Shown: positions 1 through 7,994, numbered from the stretch's first letter. The stretch: DNA of 64,000 nt from Candidatus Pacearchaeota archaeon (GCA_002690445.1 NZER01000349.1:1-64000); one strand, 5' to 3'. Numbers and translations are program-made. The notes: generated by a model not told the origin, from the letters alone.

Positions 1-300
1 AAGAACTTAATTGTTGTTGGTGGTAGCTGTATTAACTCTGTTGCTGCTGACTTATTAGGTCAGGCTGCTTGTAGTGCTGATTTTACAACATTGACTGATG
101 TTGCTGCTGGGGAATTCTTAATTGAATCTTTTGACAGGAGCGGAAATACTGCGATTTTGGTTGCAGGTTACAATGCTGAAGACACTACAAAAGCGGTTAC
201 ATACTTGACAAATAATGCTGTAGAGACTGCTGTTGGTACAAAGTTGAAGGGAACTTCAGCTACTGAAGCTACTGTTGTGACAGCTGCGGCTGCTGCTTAG
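1..300 (+). CDS. S-layer-like surface protein, C-terminal end (5' end outside window)
   Basis: The reading frame is open from the first base to TAG at 298-300, so only the last 99 residues are present. They begin KNLIVVGGSCINS and end in an Ala/Thr-rich tail. A terminal 'NLIVVGG..xN..AA.LLG' block followed by an alternating hydrophobic/Thr domain is the pattern I know from C-terminal domains of S-layer proteins in DPANN and other archaea, where the protein forms the extracellular lattice. A hairpin plus T-run follows the stop. Assignment rests on this short tail only. Confidence 0.6.
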   Translation, partial: KNLIVVGGSCINSVAADLLGQAACSADFTTLTDVAAGEFLIESFDRSGNTAILVAGYNAEDTTKAVTYLTNNAVETAVGTKLKGTSATEATVVTAAAAA

Positions 301-304
301 ATAT

Positions 305-324
305 AAAAGGGATTTTTCCCTTTT
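305..324 (+). terminator. hairpin plus T-run terminator of the S-layer-like gene
   Basis: A perfect 8-bp stem AAAAGGGA/TCCCTTTT with a TTTT loop lies 5 nt after the stop codon and leads into a long T-rich run up to about 350. This is the classical layout of an intrinsic terminator. Confidence 0.7.
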
Positions 325-460
325 TTCTTTTTTTTTATTTTTCTTTTTTTTTGGCGGGGGGCGGGAGCTTTCGTTGTTCTTTATTATGATCTATGTTTAG
401 AAGGGGGGTTATAATTTTAGATAAGTAAAATGTTTTTGTTGTATGGCAAGGGGGGCTGTG

Positions 461-1817
461 TTAAATTATGTTTTTCTTTTTCAATTCTTCTGCAATATAA
501 TCTGCAGATAAGCTAACTCCTTGGGAATTCCAATGAGGATCTGTTTTAAAGTAGAAATTATCGAAATTAGCTTCTGCTAAATCAAATAAGCTTATGTACT
601 CAATTGGATATTCAGAATCTGGATGAGCTGCAGGTAATTTCTCGCTGAAAATGTTTTCTATTTTTCTAAATTCAAAAAATGATTCGTCAACATCAGACCA
701 TTGGTCTAAGAATTTTTGCTGGTATTCTTCACTTACTTCTCTTTTGTCAGGAATATGAACAACAATGAATTCAAAGTTTTCTTTTTCTGATACTTTTTCA
801 AATGCGTCTAGTAATTTTAGTTCTAGGATGATCATATGCAAAGCTTCTGGAGGATGATTTTTCTCAGTGAAAATATCCAGATTATCTGCGGGGGTTTTGA
901 GATATTCTTTCTTTTTAGAATTGAATTTTAGTTTGGATTTTTTATGATACCATAATGAGTATGGGTGGGAATATTTGAGCAGGAAACCTGAAAAAGGTTT
1001 TGTTTGTGGAAGGGGTATTCTGTTTGGGCCGTATCCTTCTTTCCATGTTAAATTTGTTGGTAGTTATCTATGATAACACTTTTCTCATTTAATACATAGT
1101 TTTTAATTTGGGAGTCTAGTATTTGCGGTAAAGTTTTAATTTCTCCTGTAGATATTTTATTTACTAAATACTCTCTTATTTGTTGAGCTGAAATCTCAGG
1201 GGGCAAGTCTTTTGAAAGCTTTAAAATAAAATTGCCAGCTGTGTCAAAAACAGGCTGGTCTGATCCATAATGTATTACCTGCATATTGTTAGCAAGGTCG
1301 TTTTGATAAAAAAACAAAAGGACAATATCTGGGTTGTATTTTAGTCCTTTTTCTAGGAAGATTAATAATTCCTGGCCAGTGCTGTAGCCGCTTGCAGCGA
1401 GGGGATTATTTCATATTCTTGTCCGAGATTTTCTTGTAATCTTATTGCAATTGTATCTGAATCATTTAGCCCGAATCCGTAAGCAAAAGAATCTCCTAAT
1501 AAAAGGATTCTTTTTTTGTCTGTCTTTTCGTAAGGTATTTCTTTATCTAGCCTTAGACCTTACGAGTTGTGTGTTTTGTAAATAATTTTGTTTGTATCTG
1601 GCTGGTATCTGCATGCAGAATAATCTGGTCTTAAAACCCAACCAATTTTTGAATCTAGTTCAATTTCCCATGTTGAGGGATCTTTTGGAGAAGGTTCGTA
1701 ACACTCATTATAAATTTTCTGAGGGTAAAATAATCTTAAGGAGATTTCTAAAATAACTAAGACAACTAAAATTGTGACTGCTAAGAGAATTAGGTTTTTT
1801 TTCAGCTCTTTTTTCAT
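461..1817 (-). pseudogene. SGNH/GDSL (AlgX-like) hydrolase, broken by one stop and two frameshifts
   Basis: Reading the minus strand from ATG at 1817 gives MKKELKKN, one membrane helix (LILLAVTILVVLVILEI) and then an SGNH-hydrolase-like domain. The GDS nucleophile motif (GDSFAYG) lies at 1496-1488 and the late catalytic DPHW motif near 528-540. The frame is interrupted by an in-frame TAA at 1560-1562, a shift at a G4/C4 run (1401-1404) and another shift near 1048-1075; the translation reads sensibly across all three once shifted. The intact protein would be about 450 aa. SGNH proteins of this kind sit next to carbamoyltransferase and DUF5989 genes in many genomes and probably modify surface glycans, which fits the neighbours here. 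The nonsense codon argues for a decayed gene rather than sequencing error alone. Confidence 0.75.
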
Positions 1818-1858
1818 TAGGTTTAAAATCAAGTGTGTTTTATTAATGTTGGGTTTGT

Positions 1859-2026
1859 TTATCCGAGAGCGTAAATAATTGGGGACAGGGAGCTGCTCTG
1901 TCCGAGAATTATCAGGGCTCCGACAATAATTAGTAATATGATTGTGGGCAAAAGCCACCATTTTTTTCTGATTTTGAGAAAGTCCCAGATTTCTCTTATG
2001 AGGGTGTGATTTTTGTATTGTTCCAT
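1859..2026 (-). CDS. DUF5989 family small membrane protein
   Basis: A 55-aa protein starting MEQYKNHTLIREIWDFLK, with a charged RKKWW block just before one membrane helix (LLPTIILLIIVGALIIL) and a short tail. The 'W.FL..RKKWWL.P' signature followed by a helix and a Ser/Pro-rich end is the DUF5989 pattern. Members are found between carbamoyltransferase and SGNH genes, exactly as here (carbamoyltransferase upstream, SGNH remnant downstream). The function is unknown; co-occurrence suggests a membrane partner in carbamoylation or acylation of surface glycans. Confidence 0.8.
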   Translation of the reverse strand: MEQYKNHTLIREIWDFLKIRKKWWLLPTIILLIIVGALIILGQSSSLSPIIYALG

Positions 2027-2051
2027 GGGTTGTTAAGGTGGTTTTTGTTTA

Positions 2052-3810
2052 TTAATCTTTTGGGAGTTTTTCACTATCCCAAATATCTTGGGGGTTATCC
2101 TGCCTTTTGATTAGGAATTTTTCCATAACTAAAAAATCTATTTCAGTTCCCATCATGCATTTGTAAGCGTCGTAGGGTGTGCAGACAATTGGTTCTCCAC
2201 GTATATTGAATGAGGTATTAATTAAGATAGGGATGCTAGATAGTTTTCCGAATTCTTTGATTAATTTATAATACATCGGATTTTGGTTTTGTTTTATTGT
2301 TTGCAGTCTTCCGCTTTTGTCCACGTGCGTTACTGCTGGAATTTTTTTATGCCACTTTTTTTTAATTGGGTAAACTGCGAGCATAAAATCGGCGGGGGGT
2401 GGGATGGGTTTGTCGCAATTGAAATATTTTAGTGCGTCGTCATGGCAGACAACAGGAGCAAAGGGTCGGAATTTTTCTCTATGCTTGACTTTTAAATTTA
2501 GTATTTCCTGCATCTTAGGATTGGCGGCATTAGAAAGAATGCTTCGCGAACCAAGAGCCCGCGGTCCCCATTCCATGCGTCCGCGAGACCAGGCAACCAC
2601 ATTATTATTGAAAATTAAGTCTGCTGTTTTTTGAATTAGGTCTTCTTCGTTTTCAAATTCTGAATAGTTAATTTTATTTTTATCTAGAAATTTTTTTATT
2701 TTCGCGGGAGAATATTCTGGTCCGAAGTAAGTATTTTCTAATATGAATTTTCTTTTTTTGCCTAAAAGTGTATTATAGATATATGAAGCAACTCCGATGC
2801 TTGTTCCGCCATCGCCTGGGTCTGGCTGAATCCAGAAATTTTTGAAAGGTGTGTTTTTTAATATTTTTCCGTTAGCTACGCTGTTTAAGCTGCAGCCCCC
2901 TGCTAAAACAAGGTTTGTGTATTTTGTTTTTTTGTAGACATGTTTTAATATTTTAAAAAGAGCTTCTTCATAAATCATTTGCAATGCAGCTGCAATGTCT
3001 TTGTGTCTTTGTGTTAATTCTGATTCAAGTTTTCTAATTGGACTGCCAAGGAGTGAACATAATTTTTTAGAGGGCATTTTATTTTTATAATGGAAAACAA
3101 AATAATCCATATTTAATCTGAAACTTCCGTCGTCTTTTATGGTGATAATTTTTTTGAATTTTTCGTAGTAGGGGTTTGATTTTTTTTTTCATATTTCCGT
3201 AAGCTGAGAGTCCCATAACTTTGTATTCTGAATTGTTAACTCTAAAACCGAGGTAAGCTGTGATTGTTGAGTATAATAATCCTAATGAGCTTGGGAATTG
3301 AATTTCTTTTTCAAGGGTGATTTTATTTTTTATGCCTGTTCCGTAAGTTGTGGTTGTCCATTCTCCGACTCCGTCAATAGTTACGATTGCTGCTTTTTCA
3401 AATGGGCTGATTAAAAAAGAACTTGCGTGGGCTAAATGGTGTTCTATGAAGAGTATGTCTTTTTTGTATTTTAATTTTTTCCTTACTGATTTTAGCACTC
3501 TTAGTTTTTCATTGAACCATGAAGGTAGGATGGAGAGAAAAGTTTTGTAACTTCTGGGAAATTTTTCAAGATGCTGAGATAATATTCTTTCGAATTTGAG
3601 CAAGGGTTTTTCGTAGAATCCAATATAGTTAATGTCGCTTACCTTGATGCCCTGACTTTTGAGGCAATATTTAATTGCATTAAGCGGAAAGGAAGTATCG
3701 TGCTTTTTTCTTGTGAATCTTTCTTCCTGGGCTGCGGCTACAATTTTTCCGTCTTTTAGCAAGGCTGCTGATGCGTCGTGATAAAAACAGCTTATTCCTA
3801 AGATGTACAT
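2052..3810 (-). pseudogene. carbamoyltransferase, NodU/CmcH family, with one frameshift
   Basis: Two overlapping frames form one NodU/CmcH-type O-carbamoyltransferase of about 585 aa, the usual family length. The N-terminal Kae1-like ATPase domain has the metal-binding HHLAHA motif at residues 124-129 and a GVGEW block. The C-terminal domain carries WGPRALGSRSIL, typical of the carbamoyl-transfer domain. The enzyme would move carbamoyl from carbamoyl phosphate through carbamoyl-AMP to a sugar hydroxyl. The frames join at a run of 10 A on the coding strand (3180-3189); with 9 A the protein reads ..GNMKKKSNPYYEKF.. continuously. It could be a sequencing indel, a real lesion or slippage; the broken neighbours favour a decayed cluster. 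The start at 3810 directly follows the stop of the preceding gene. Confidence 0.85.
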
Positions 3811-3811
3811 T

Positions 3812-4054
3812 TTAAAATTGCCTGTAGTATGTTTTGCGTGGTTTTTTAGTTAGATTTAAATCAATCCAGTAGGATTTTTCATCTTGCTTTAGTTTGGAAT
3901 CCAGAAAATGCTTGCTGAAGATTTTTGCGCAAATTGATGTTAGCCCGACTCCGACTAGATAAACAAAACTTAGTAAAACAGAATTTACAATTGCTGATAT
4001 ATCTTTTCCAAAAGATTTCATTCCTTTTTCAAAACCTTGAATAAAGCTGCTCAT
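3812..4054 (-). CDS. SxtJ-like membrane protein, C-terminal half
   Basis: An 80-aa protein (MSSFIQGFEKGMKSFGKD..) with one hydrophobic segment (VNSVLLSFVYLVGVGLTSI) and a polar end containing SYWIDL. The 'FG..I...NS.LL' start and a terminal SYW motif resemble the second half of SxtJ-family membrane proteins encoded beside carbamoyltransferases. The ATG overlaps the TGA of the preceding gene (ATGA) and the stop is one base from the carbamoyltransferase start, so the genes are translationally coupled. The family link is my recognition of a pattern, not a search. Confidence 0.55.
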   Translation of the reverse strand: MSSFIQGFEKGMKSFGKDISAIVNSVLLSFVYLVGVGLTSICAKIFSKHFLDSKLKQDEKSYWIDLNLTKKPRKTYYRQF

Positions 4055-4252
4055 TTTAATAATCTCCTAATTAGTTTTCCGATGAGTATAATGAGCAGGC
4101 CTAAAAAAATAATTGGAAGGTAACTGCTGGCTGGAATTTTTTTTGTTAGTCTGAGGATGAGGTATAGGGCTGTTGTGAATATTAGGAACATTATGATAAA
4201 TCCTGTTTTTTTTTCCGAGGATTTCAGTTAATTTTGTTGTTTTAAAATTCAT
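4051..4252 (-). pseudogene. SxtJ-like two-helix membrane protein, N-terminal half, frameshifted
   Basis: ATG at 4252 opens MNFKTTKLTEILGKK. After a run of 9 A (4206-4214 on the plus strand as T) the frame goes wrong. With 8 A it continues TGFIIMFLIFTTALYLIL, a KKIPASS loop and YLPIIFLGLLIILIGKLI, ending at TGA in a 4-nt ATGA overlap with the next gene. Two clean membrane helices and the coupled junction show that the shifted frame is the real one (about 66 aa). This is the first gene of the carbamoyltransferase cluster. Together with the 80-aa protein it would make a three-helix SxtJ-like unit. Confidence 0.6.
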
Positions 4253-4314
4253 AAATTTTGTTATATTGGTTGTTATATAAAGATTATTGTGGTCGGGGGC
4301 TTATATGGATAAAG

Positions 4315-4392
4315 TGCCTTTGGCAAGATACGCGAGCTTTGGGCTCGCTGATTTAGCGCGTGCCTGGCGGCACGCGCTGCCTTCGGTAGTTT
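4315..4392. repeat. string of four short perfect hairpins (dispersed element copy 1)
   Basis: Back-to-back inverted repeats: TGCC-TTT-GGCA (4315-4325), GCGAGC-TTTGG-GCTCGC (4332-4348), GCGCGTGCC-TGGC-GGCACGCGC (4356-4377) and CTGCC-TTC-GGTAG after it. The 22-bp core CTCGCTGATTTAG..CGTGCCT (4344-4365) recurs at 47343-47364 and, inverted, at 9063-9084, so this is one member of a dispersed family. Confidence 0.75.
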
Positions 4393-4509
4393 AGTGAGGG
4401 GAACTTAAAAATATAAGTTACAACTATTTTAAGACATCACAATCCTGAAATTTAAATTATAAAAGTGAAGTATATAAAAACTTAAAAAGAATTCTTTGGT
4501 GAGATTTTT

Positions 4510-5031
4510 ATGGAGCTTAAGAAACTTAATCTTGGGTGCGGGCGGGATTATCGGAAAGGTTTTGTCAACATAGATATTTGTAATGAACTTAAGGCAGATG
4601 TTTATCATGACTTGGGAAAATTTCCATATCCATTTAAGGATGATCATTTTGATGAGGTTTTATCCTTAGGAACCTTAGAATTAATAGATGCAAATTTTTT
4701 GAAAATAATGGAAGAACTGCATCGGATTTGCAAGCCAGGGGCTATTATAAAAATTAGGGGTCCTGTTTTTCCAAATATGTGTTCTGCTCAAGACCCGCTG
4801 ACTAAAAAGTTTTTAACGTGGAATACTTTTGAATATTTTAAAGGGGAGGGAGGAACGGATTATTACTCTAAAGCAAGGTTTAAAACTCTTAAAAGAGAAT
4901 ATATCTTCTCAATTAATAAATTTCACTGGGTTAATCCAATTATAAATTTAGCTCCGGCCTTTTATACGAGATTTTTATTTAATTTGTTTCCTGCTAATTG
5001 TATTTATTATAAACTAAAAGTATTAAAGTAG
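4510..5031 (+). CDS. SAM-dependent methyltransferase (type 11-like)
   Basis: A 173-aa class I methyltransferase. Motif I is LNLGCGRDYRKGFVNID at the N terminus, with the acidic ribose-binding residue at the end of beta-2; FPYPFKDDHFDEV and a later ICKPGAIIKIRGP match the motif IV/VI region of Methyltransf_11 proteins. The fold begins almost at residue 1 and the C-terminal region is short, as in small methyltransferases in glycan loci. The substrate cannot be told from the sequence. It is transcribed divergently from the broken glycan-modification cluster, which may be coincidental. Confidence 0.75.
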   Translation: MELKKLNLGCGRDYRKGFVNIDICNELKADVYHDLGKFPYPFKDDHFDEVLSLGTLELIDANFLKIMEELHRICKPGAIIKIRGPVFPNMCSAQDPLTKKFLTWNTFEYFKGEGGTDYYSKARFKTLKREYIFSINKFHWVNPIINLAPAFYTRFLFNLFPANCIYYKLKVLK

Positions 5032-5071
5032 TTAGCGGAGATTTTTTAAATGCATTTTATTTAATTTTATT

Positions 5072-5650
5072 ATGAGAAGAATTCAGACGCAGGAGGAAAT
5101 TGATAAGAAGAAAAAGCGGAATGGGATTCTCTTGGGCGGGTTGTTGATTGGGTTGTTGGTTTTGTCAACTTTGGGTTATTCGCTTTCTGGGGATTCGGAC
5201 GGAGAGACAGAAGAATTTAATGGTTTTGAATTTGAAAAAAGAGGAGCTTATTGGATTTTGAATTTGGAAGAGCAGGAATTTGCTTTTCAAAACTTGCCGC
5301 AAGAAATAATGAATGTGAGTGTTTCGGGTTTTTATAATATTAATTCTTATTTTGATAAGATTCTTTATTTTGTTAATCTTGAAAATAGCGGAGGGGCTGG
5401 GGGGGAGGTTTTGGGTAATTTAGAAAGATATGTTGCAAGGTGGCAGGAAGCTTGTTCAGATTCTAGTACGGCGTCTATGAATTGCACTGGGAATTTGCCT
5501 GTTAAGTCTTGTAATGATAATCTGATTATTTTTGAGACGGGTGAGAATGTGACTAAGGTCCGTAAGAAAGATAACTGCGTTTATATTTCTGGAGATTTAG
5601 TGAGGGGGAGCGATGCTTTTCTGTATAAATTGCTTGGAATTACAGCATAA
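5072..5650 (+). CDS. membrane-anchored protein of unknown function (paralogue of next gene)
   Basis: 192 aa. A Lys-rich cytoplasmic start (RRIQTQEEIDKKKKRN) precedes one membrane helix (ILLGGLLIGLLVLSTLGYSL), and the rest is predicted outside the cell. The C-terminal part has four Cys (C..MNC, SC, DNC) and the pattern NLIIFETGENVTKV..DNCVYISGD followed by a short hydrophobic end. The same pattern recurs in the next gene, so the two look like diverged tandem paralogues. I do not recognise a named family. The paired Cys suggest disulfides outside the cell. Confidence 0.7.
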   Translation: MRRIQTQEEIDKKKKRNGILLGGLLIGLLVLSTLGYSLSGDSDGETEEFNGFEFEKRGAYWILNLEEQEFAFQNLPQEIMNVSVSGFYNINSYFDKILYFVNLENSGGAGGEVLGNLERYVARWQEACSDSSTASMNCTGNLPVKSCNDNLIIFETGENVTKVRKKDNCVYISGDLVRGSDAFLYKLLGITA

Positions 5651-5684
5651 TAAAATTTAAAAACAGACTTTTGATTAAATAACA

Positions 5685-6467
5685 ATGGCAAAAAAGAGCA
5701 AAAAGAAAACTTCAAAAAAGAAGGTTGAAAAAGAAGAGGGTATTATTGAAAAGATAGAAGAATTTGGTGAGGAACTTAGTGAAAATACTGAGAAACAGGA
5801 TAAGGAACTGCATGTTGGGAAGAAGCTGAGGGACAGAGAGAACAAGCAGTTATTTTGGTTTTTTGCGATAATTATTTTGGTTTTTGCGAGTTTTCTTGGG
5901 ACTTATTTTTATTTTCAGGGATTGAAAACTTTTAATTTTGCGGGGGTGGATTGGGTGAAGGAGGATTATGAAAATTTAGAGTTATATCATGCTCGGTTTC
6001 CGATTGTTTATCAGGACAGGGTGACTGCGAATTATAATCTTTATTTGAGAAATGACCCGCGGGAGAATAATGTTTCTGTAATTACAGGAATAAAGATGAA
6101 ATTTTGGCCGCATGTGATCATTTCAAATAGTCCGGATGCAGCTGCCTGCCCTGCAGCAGGGAGAATGACTGGAGATTTAGGAATGTTTTTGAGTGCGTTT
6201 CCGTGGATTGGGAATATTACTGGTGCAGTTGATAACCAGACAGTAGCAGAAAAAAATAATATAGCTTTTGCTAATTGCACAACTGCTATGCAGGATTTTA
6301 ATAAGACAGTTGTCTTGATTAAGACAGGCGAGTATCCGCATATACTTAAGGAAGAAAATGCCAACTGTTATGTTGTTTATACTGGTGAGTGCGAGAATGT
6401 GCTTGCTATTGAAAGGTTTATGATTGAGATTTTGAATCATATGCCGACGGGAACTAAGATTAGTTAA
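5685..6467 (+). CDS. membrane-anchored protein of unknown function (paralogue of previous gene)
   Basis: 260 aa. A very Lys/Glu-rich coiled start (MAKKSKKKTSKKK..) of about 65 residues leads to one membrane helix (FWFFAIIILVFASFLGTYF) and an extracytoplasmic domain. Near the C terminus, NCTTAM..VVLIKTGEYPHILKEENANCYVVYTGEC parallels the previous protein, with Cys in equivalent places. The next gene starts one base after the stop (TAA-A-ATG), so the two are probably cotranscribed. Function unknown. Confidence 0.7.
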   Translation: MAKKSKKKTSKKKVEKEEGIIEKIEEFGEELSENTEKQDKELHVGKKLRDRENKQLFWFFAIIILVFASFLGTYFYFQGLKTFNFAGVDWVKEDYENLELYHARFPIVYQDRVTANYNLYLRNDPRENNVSVITGIKMKFWPHVIISNSPDAAACPAAGRMTGDLGMFLSAFPWIGNITGAVDNQTVAEKNNIAFANCTTAMQDFNKTVVLIKTGEYPHILKEENANCYVVYTGECENVLAIERFMIEILNHMPTGTKIS

Positions 6468-6468
6468 A

Positions 6469-6945
6469 ATGGATTTTCAGATAATTATTGGGCTGCTTTT
6501 GACTGTTTTGCCTGTTTTTGAACTGCGAGGTGGTCTGCCTGTGATTGTTGAATATGCTGTAAGAAATAACACAAGTGTATGGCCGTGGTTTGTTTTAGTT
6601 TTGATTTTAAATGTTCTTGTTATTTTTTTTATTTTCTGGTTTTTAGATACGCTGCACGAGCGCCTTATGAATGTTGGGTTTTATAAAAAGATTATAGGGA
6701 GGATTTTGGTGAGGATTCAGAAGAAGGCGGAGAAGATTGAAAAGAAAATGGATACTTTAGGTTTTTTAGCTTTAGTTTTGTTTGTTGCTTTGCCTCTTCC
6801 CGGGACAGGAGCGTGGTCAGGGGTGTTTGTTGCGTGGCTTTTGGGATTAGATAGAGTTAAGAGTTTTTTAGCAATTGCACTGGGTGTGATTATTGCTGGT
6901 CTGATAATTTTGTTTGCGTCTCTTGGGTTTTTTGGTGTTATATGA
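6469..6945 (+). CDS. COG2426 small multidrug export-type membrane protein
   Basis: 158 aa with three to four membrane helices. The early ELRGGLPV motif followed by a helix, and a late LPLPGTGAWSG motif before another helix, are the two hallmarks of the Sm_multidrug_ex/COG2426 family. Transport of drugs has not been well shown for this family and the true substrate is uncertain. The last 20 codons and the 3' flank (6886-6999) are duplicated about 1 kb downstream, beyond the toxin-antitoxin-like pair. Confidence 0.8.
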   Translation: MDFQIIIGLLLTVLPVFELRGGLPVIVEYAVRNNTSVWPWFVLVLILNVLVIFFIFWFLDTLHERLMNVGFYKKIIGRILVRIQKKAEKIEKKMDTLGFLALVLFVALPLPGTGAWSGVFVAWLLGLDRVKSFLAIALGVIIAGLIILFASLGFFGVI

Positions 6946-6999
6946 TTAATTATATATGATTAAGTATAGATTTGTTTTTAAAGTGTTTTTTGTTTAGTT
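6886..6999 (+). repeat. left copy of 114-bp direct repeat flanking a DUF4258-like/DUF2283 pair
   Basis: This block holds the last codons of the COG2426 gene plus its 3' flank. It matches 7877-7990 at a constant offset of 991 bp without gaps. Within the codons, nearly all differences are in third positions (same protein AGLIILFASLG). In the non-coding half only about three bases differ. Confidence 0.9.
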
Positions 7000-7080
7000 G
7001 ATCTAAGCAGGTCTGTTAGTGCAGTAATAAACCGTGGGTAGTGCAAAAAACTATAAAAACTTCTTTTTGATTGTTAAAAT

Positions 7081-7413
7081 ATGACAAAAGATTATTCAGA
7101 AGAACTTAAAGAATTAATCGATAAATATAAAGAAAAGGGTTTTGAATGGGGAAAACCAATTGATTATCTCGAATTTAGAAATGGATGTTCTAAAGAAGAT
7201 ATGGAAAGAGAGATTCTTGACTATGACAATGTTGAGTTTGTTGAAAAACAAAAAGAACAAGGAAAAACTCGGTATAAATTATATTTCCTGTATAGTTCAA
7301 AAACAGGAAGAGTTTACGTTATAAAATTCACAGAAAAAATAAGGATAATTACAGTTTATCCTATTGGAAGACAAACTCTGAAGAATTACAAGAGAAAGTT
7401 TAAAAAAGTCTAA
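7081..7413 (+). CDS. putative toxin of a DUF4258-like family
   Basis: 110 aa, charged and compact. The C-terminal part YKLYFLYSSKTGRVYVIKF..IRIITVYPIGRQTL is a run of beta strands ending in the 'iiTvyp.g..T' motif seen in DUF4258/RelE-like proteins. The next gene, 15 nt away, is DUF2283, a usual partner of DUF4258. A TATA-like CTATAAAAA at 7050-7058 lies about 25 nt before the ATG, suggesting a leaderless transcript. RNase activity is inferred from family context only. The pair lies between two copies of a 114-bp direct repeat. Confidence 0.55.
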   Translation: MTKDYSEELKELIDKYKEKGFEWGKPIDYLEFRNGCSKEDMEREILDYDNVEFVEKQKEQGKTRYKLYFLYSSKTGRVYVIKFTEKIRIITVYPIGRQTLKNYKRKFKKV

Positions 7414-7428
7414 AACTATATAATAATC

Positions 7429-7785
7429 ATGGCAATAAAAATACATTATGATGAAGAAGATGATGTTTTTACTATCTATGATGATGAACACAAACCCTCA
7501 GAGACAGTAGAATTTTCAGAATTTTTAAATATAGATATTGACAAAAATAAAGGAATAGTTGGATTGGAAATATTTTATGCAAGTGAATTCTTTTCAGCTC
7601 TGAATAAGGTTATTACAAAAACATTATTAGAATCAATTAATAAAGTTTCTGTAGAATGTAAAAATTATAGGAATAATTGGTTTATGGTGCTGGTTTTTGA
7701 AAATAATGGAGAAGAGATAAGAGTTCAATTACCCCCATTAAGAAAATCCGAATACACTAGTCCTTTAATCGCAAGTTGTGAATAA
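7429..7785 (+). CDS. DUF2283 domain protein, putative antitoxin
   Basis: 118 aa. The first 50 residues (IKIHYDEEDDVFTIYDD..NIDIDKNKGIVGLEIFYAS) follow the DUF2283 pattern: a 'YDeedDvl.i' strand and a 'D..g.ivGiEi..AS' ending. About 60 extra residues form a second, strand-rich region. It sits 15 nt after the DUF4258-like gene in the same direction, forming a probable type II toxin-antitoxin-like pair. The domain call is good; the antitoxin role is inferred. Confidence 0.65.
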   Translation: MAIKIHYDEEDDVFTIYDDEHKPSETVEFSEFLNIDIDKNKGIVGLEIFYASEFFSALNKVITKTLLESINKVSVECKNYRNNWFMVLVFENNGEEIRVQLPPLRKSEYTSPLIASCE

Positions 7786-7852
7786 TTGCTCGCTGGAATT
7801 TTGTTGAGATTGGTAAAACTTAAATAATCTTGTGAGTTTTAATTATCATAAA

Positions 7853-7936
7853 ATGGACAAAAATAATTCGTTAGGAGTGATTATTGCTGGTCTGATAATT
7901 TTATTTGCTTCGCTGGGAGTTTTTGGTGCTATATGA
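7853..7936 (+). CDS. 27-aa one-helix peptide made from a duplicated gene end
   Basis: ATG at 7853 reads MDKNNSLGVIIAGLIIL and ends at TGA 7934-7936. From SLGV onward it equals the C terminus of the COG2426 protein, with mostly synonymous base changes. An AT-rich box ACTTAAATAATC (about 7818-7829) lies roughly 25 nt before the ATG, so expression is possible. It may be a remnant of the original gene end displaced by insertion of the toxin-antitoxin-like pair, or a small membrane peptide in its own right. Confidence 0.4.
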   Translation: MDKNNSLGVIIAGLIILFASLGVFGAI

Positions 7937-7990
7937 TTGATTATATATGATTGAGTATAGATTTGTTTTTAAAGTGTTTTTTGGTTAGTT
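7877..7990 (+). repeat. right copy of the 114-bp direct repeat
   Basis: Matches 6886-6999 (offset 991). It includes the end of the 27-aa peptide and the shared non-coding tail (TATATGATT..AAAGTGTTTTTTG). Together the copies bracket 7000-7876, which holds the DUF4258-like/DUF2283 pair. Confidence 0.9.
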
Positions 7991-7994
7991 TTGT

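Noticed and set aside
2404..2634. A plus-strand open frame inside the carbamoyltransferase gene
   Set aside because: It is antisense to the conserved C-terminal domain and has no protein-like pattern.
4067..4252. A 61-aa frame taken at face value (Pro/Asn/His-rich end)
   Set aside because: After the A-run the translation is not protein-like; the shifted frame gives two clean membrane helices and a coupled stop, so the gene was recorded as frameshifted.
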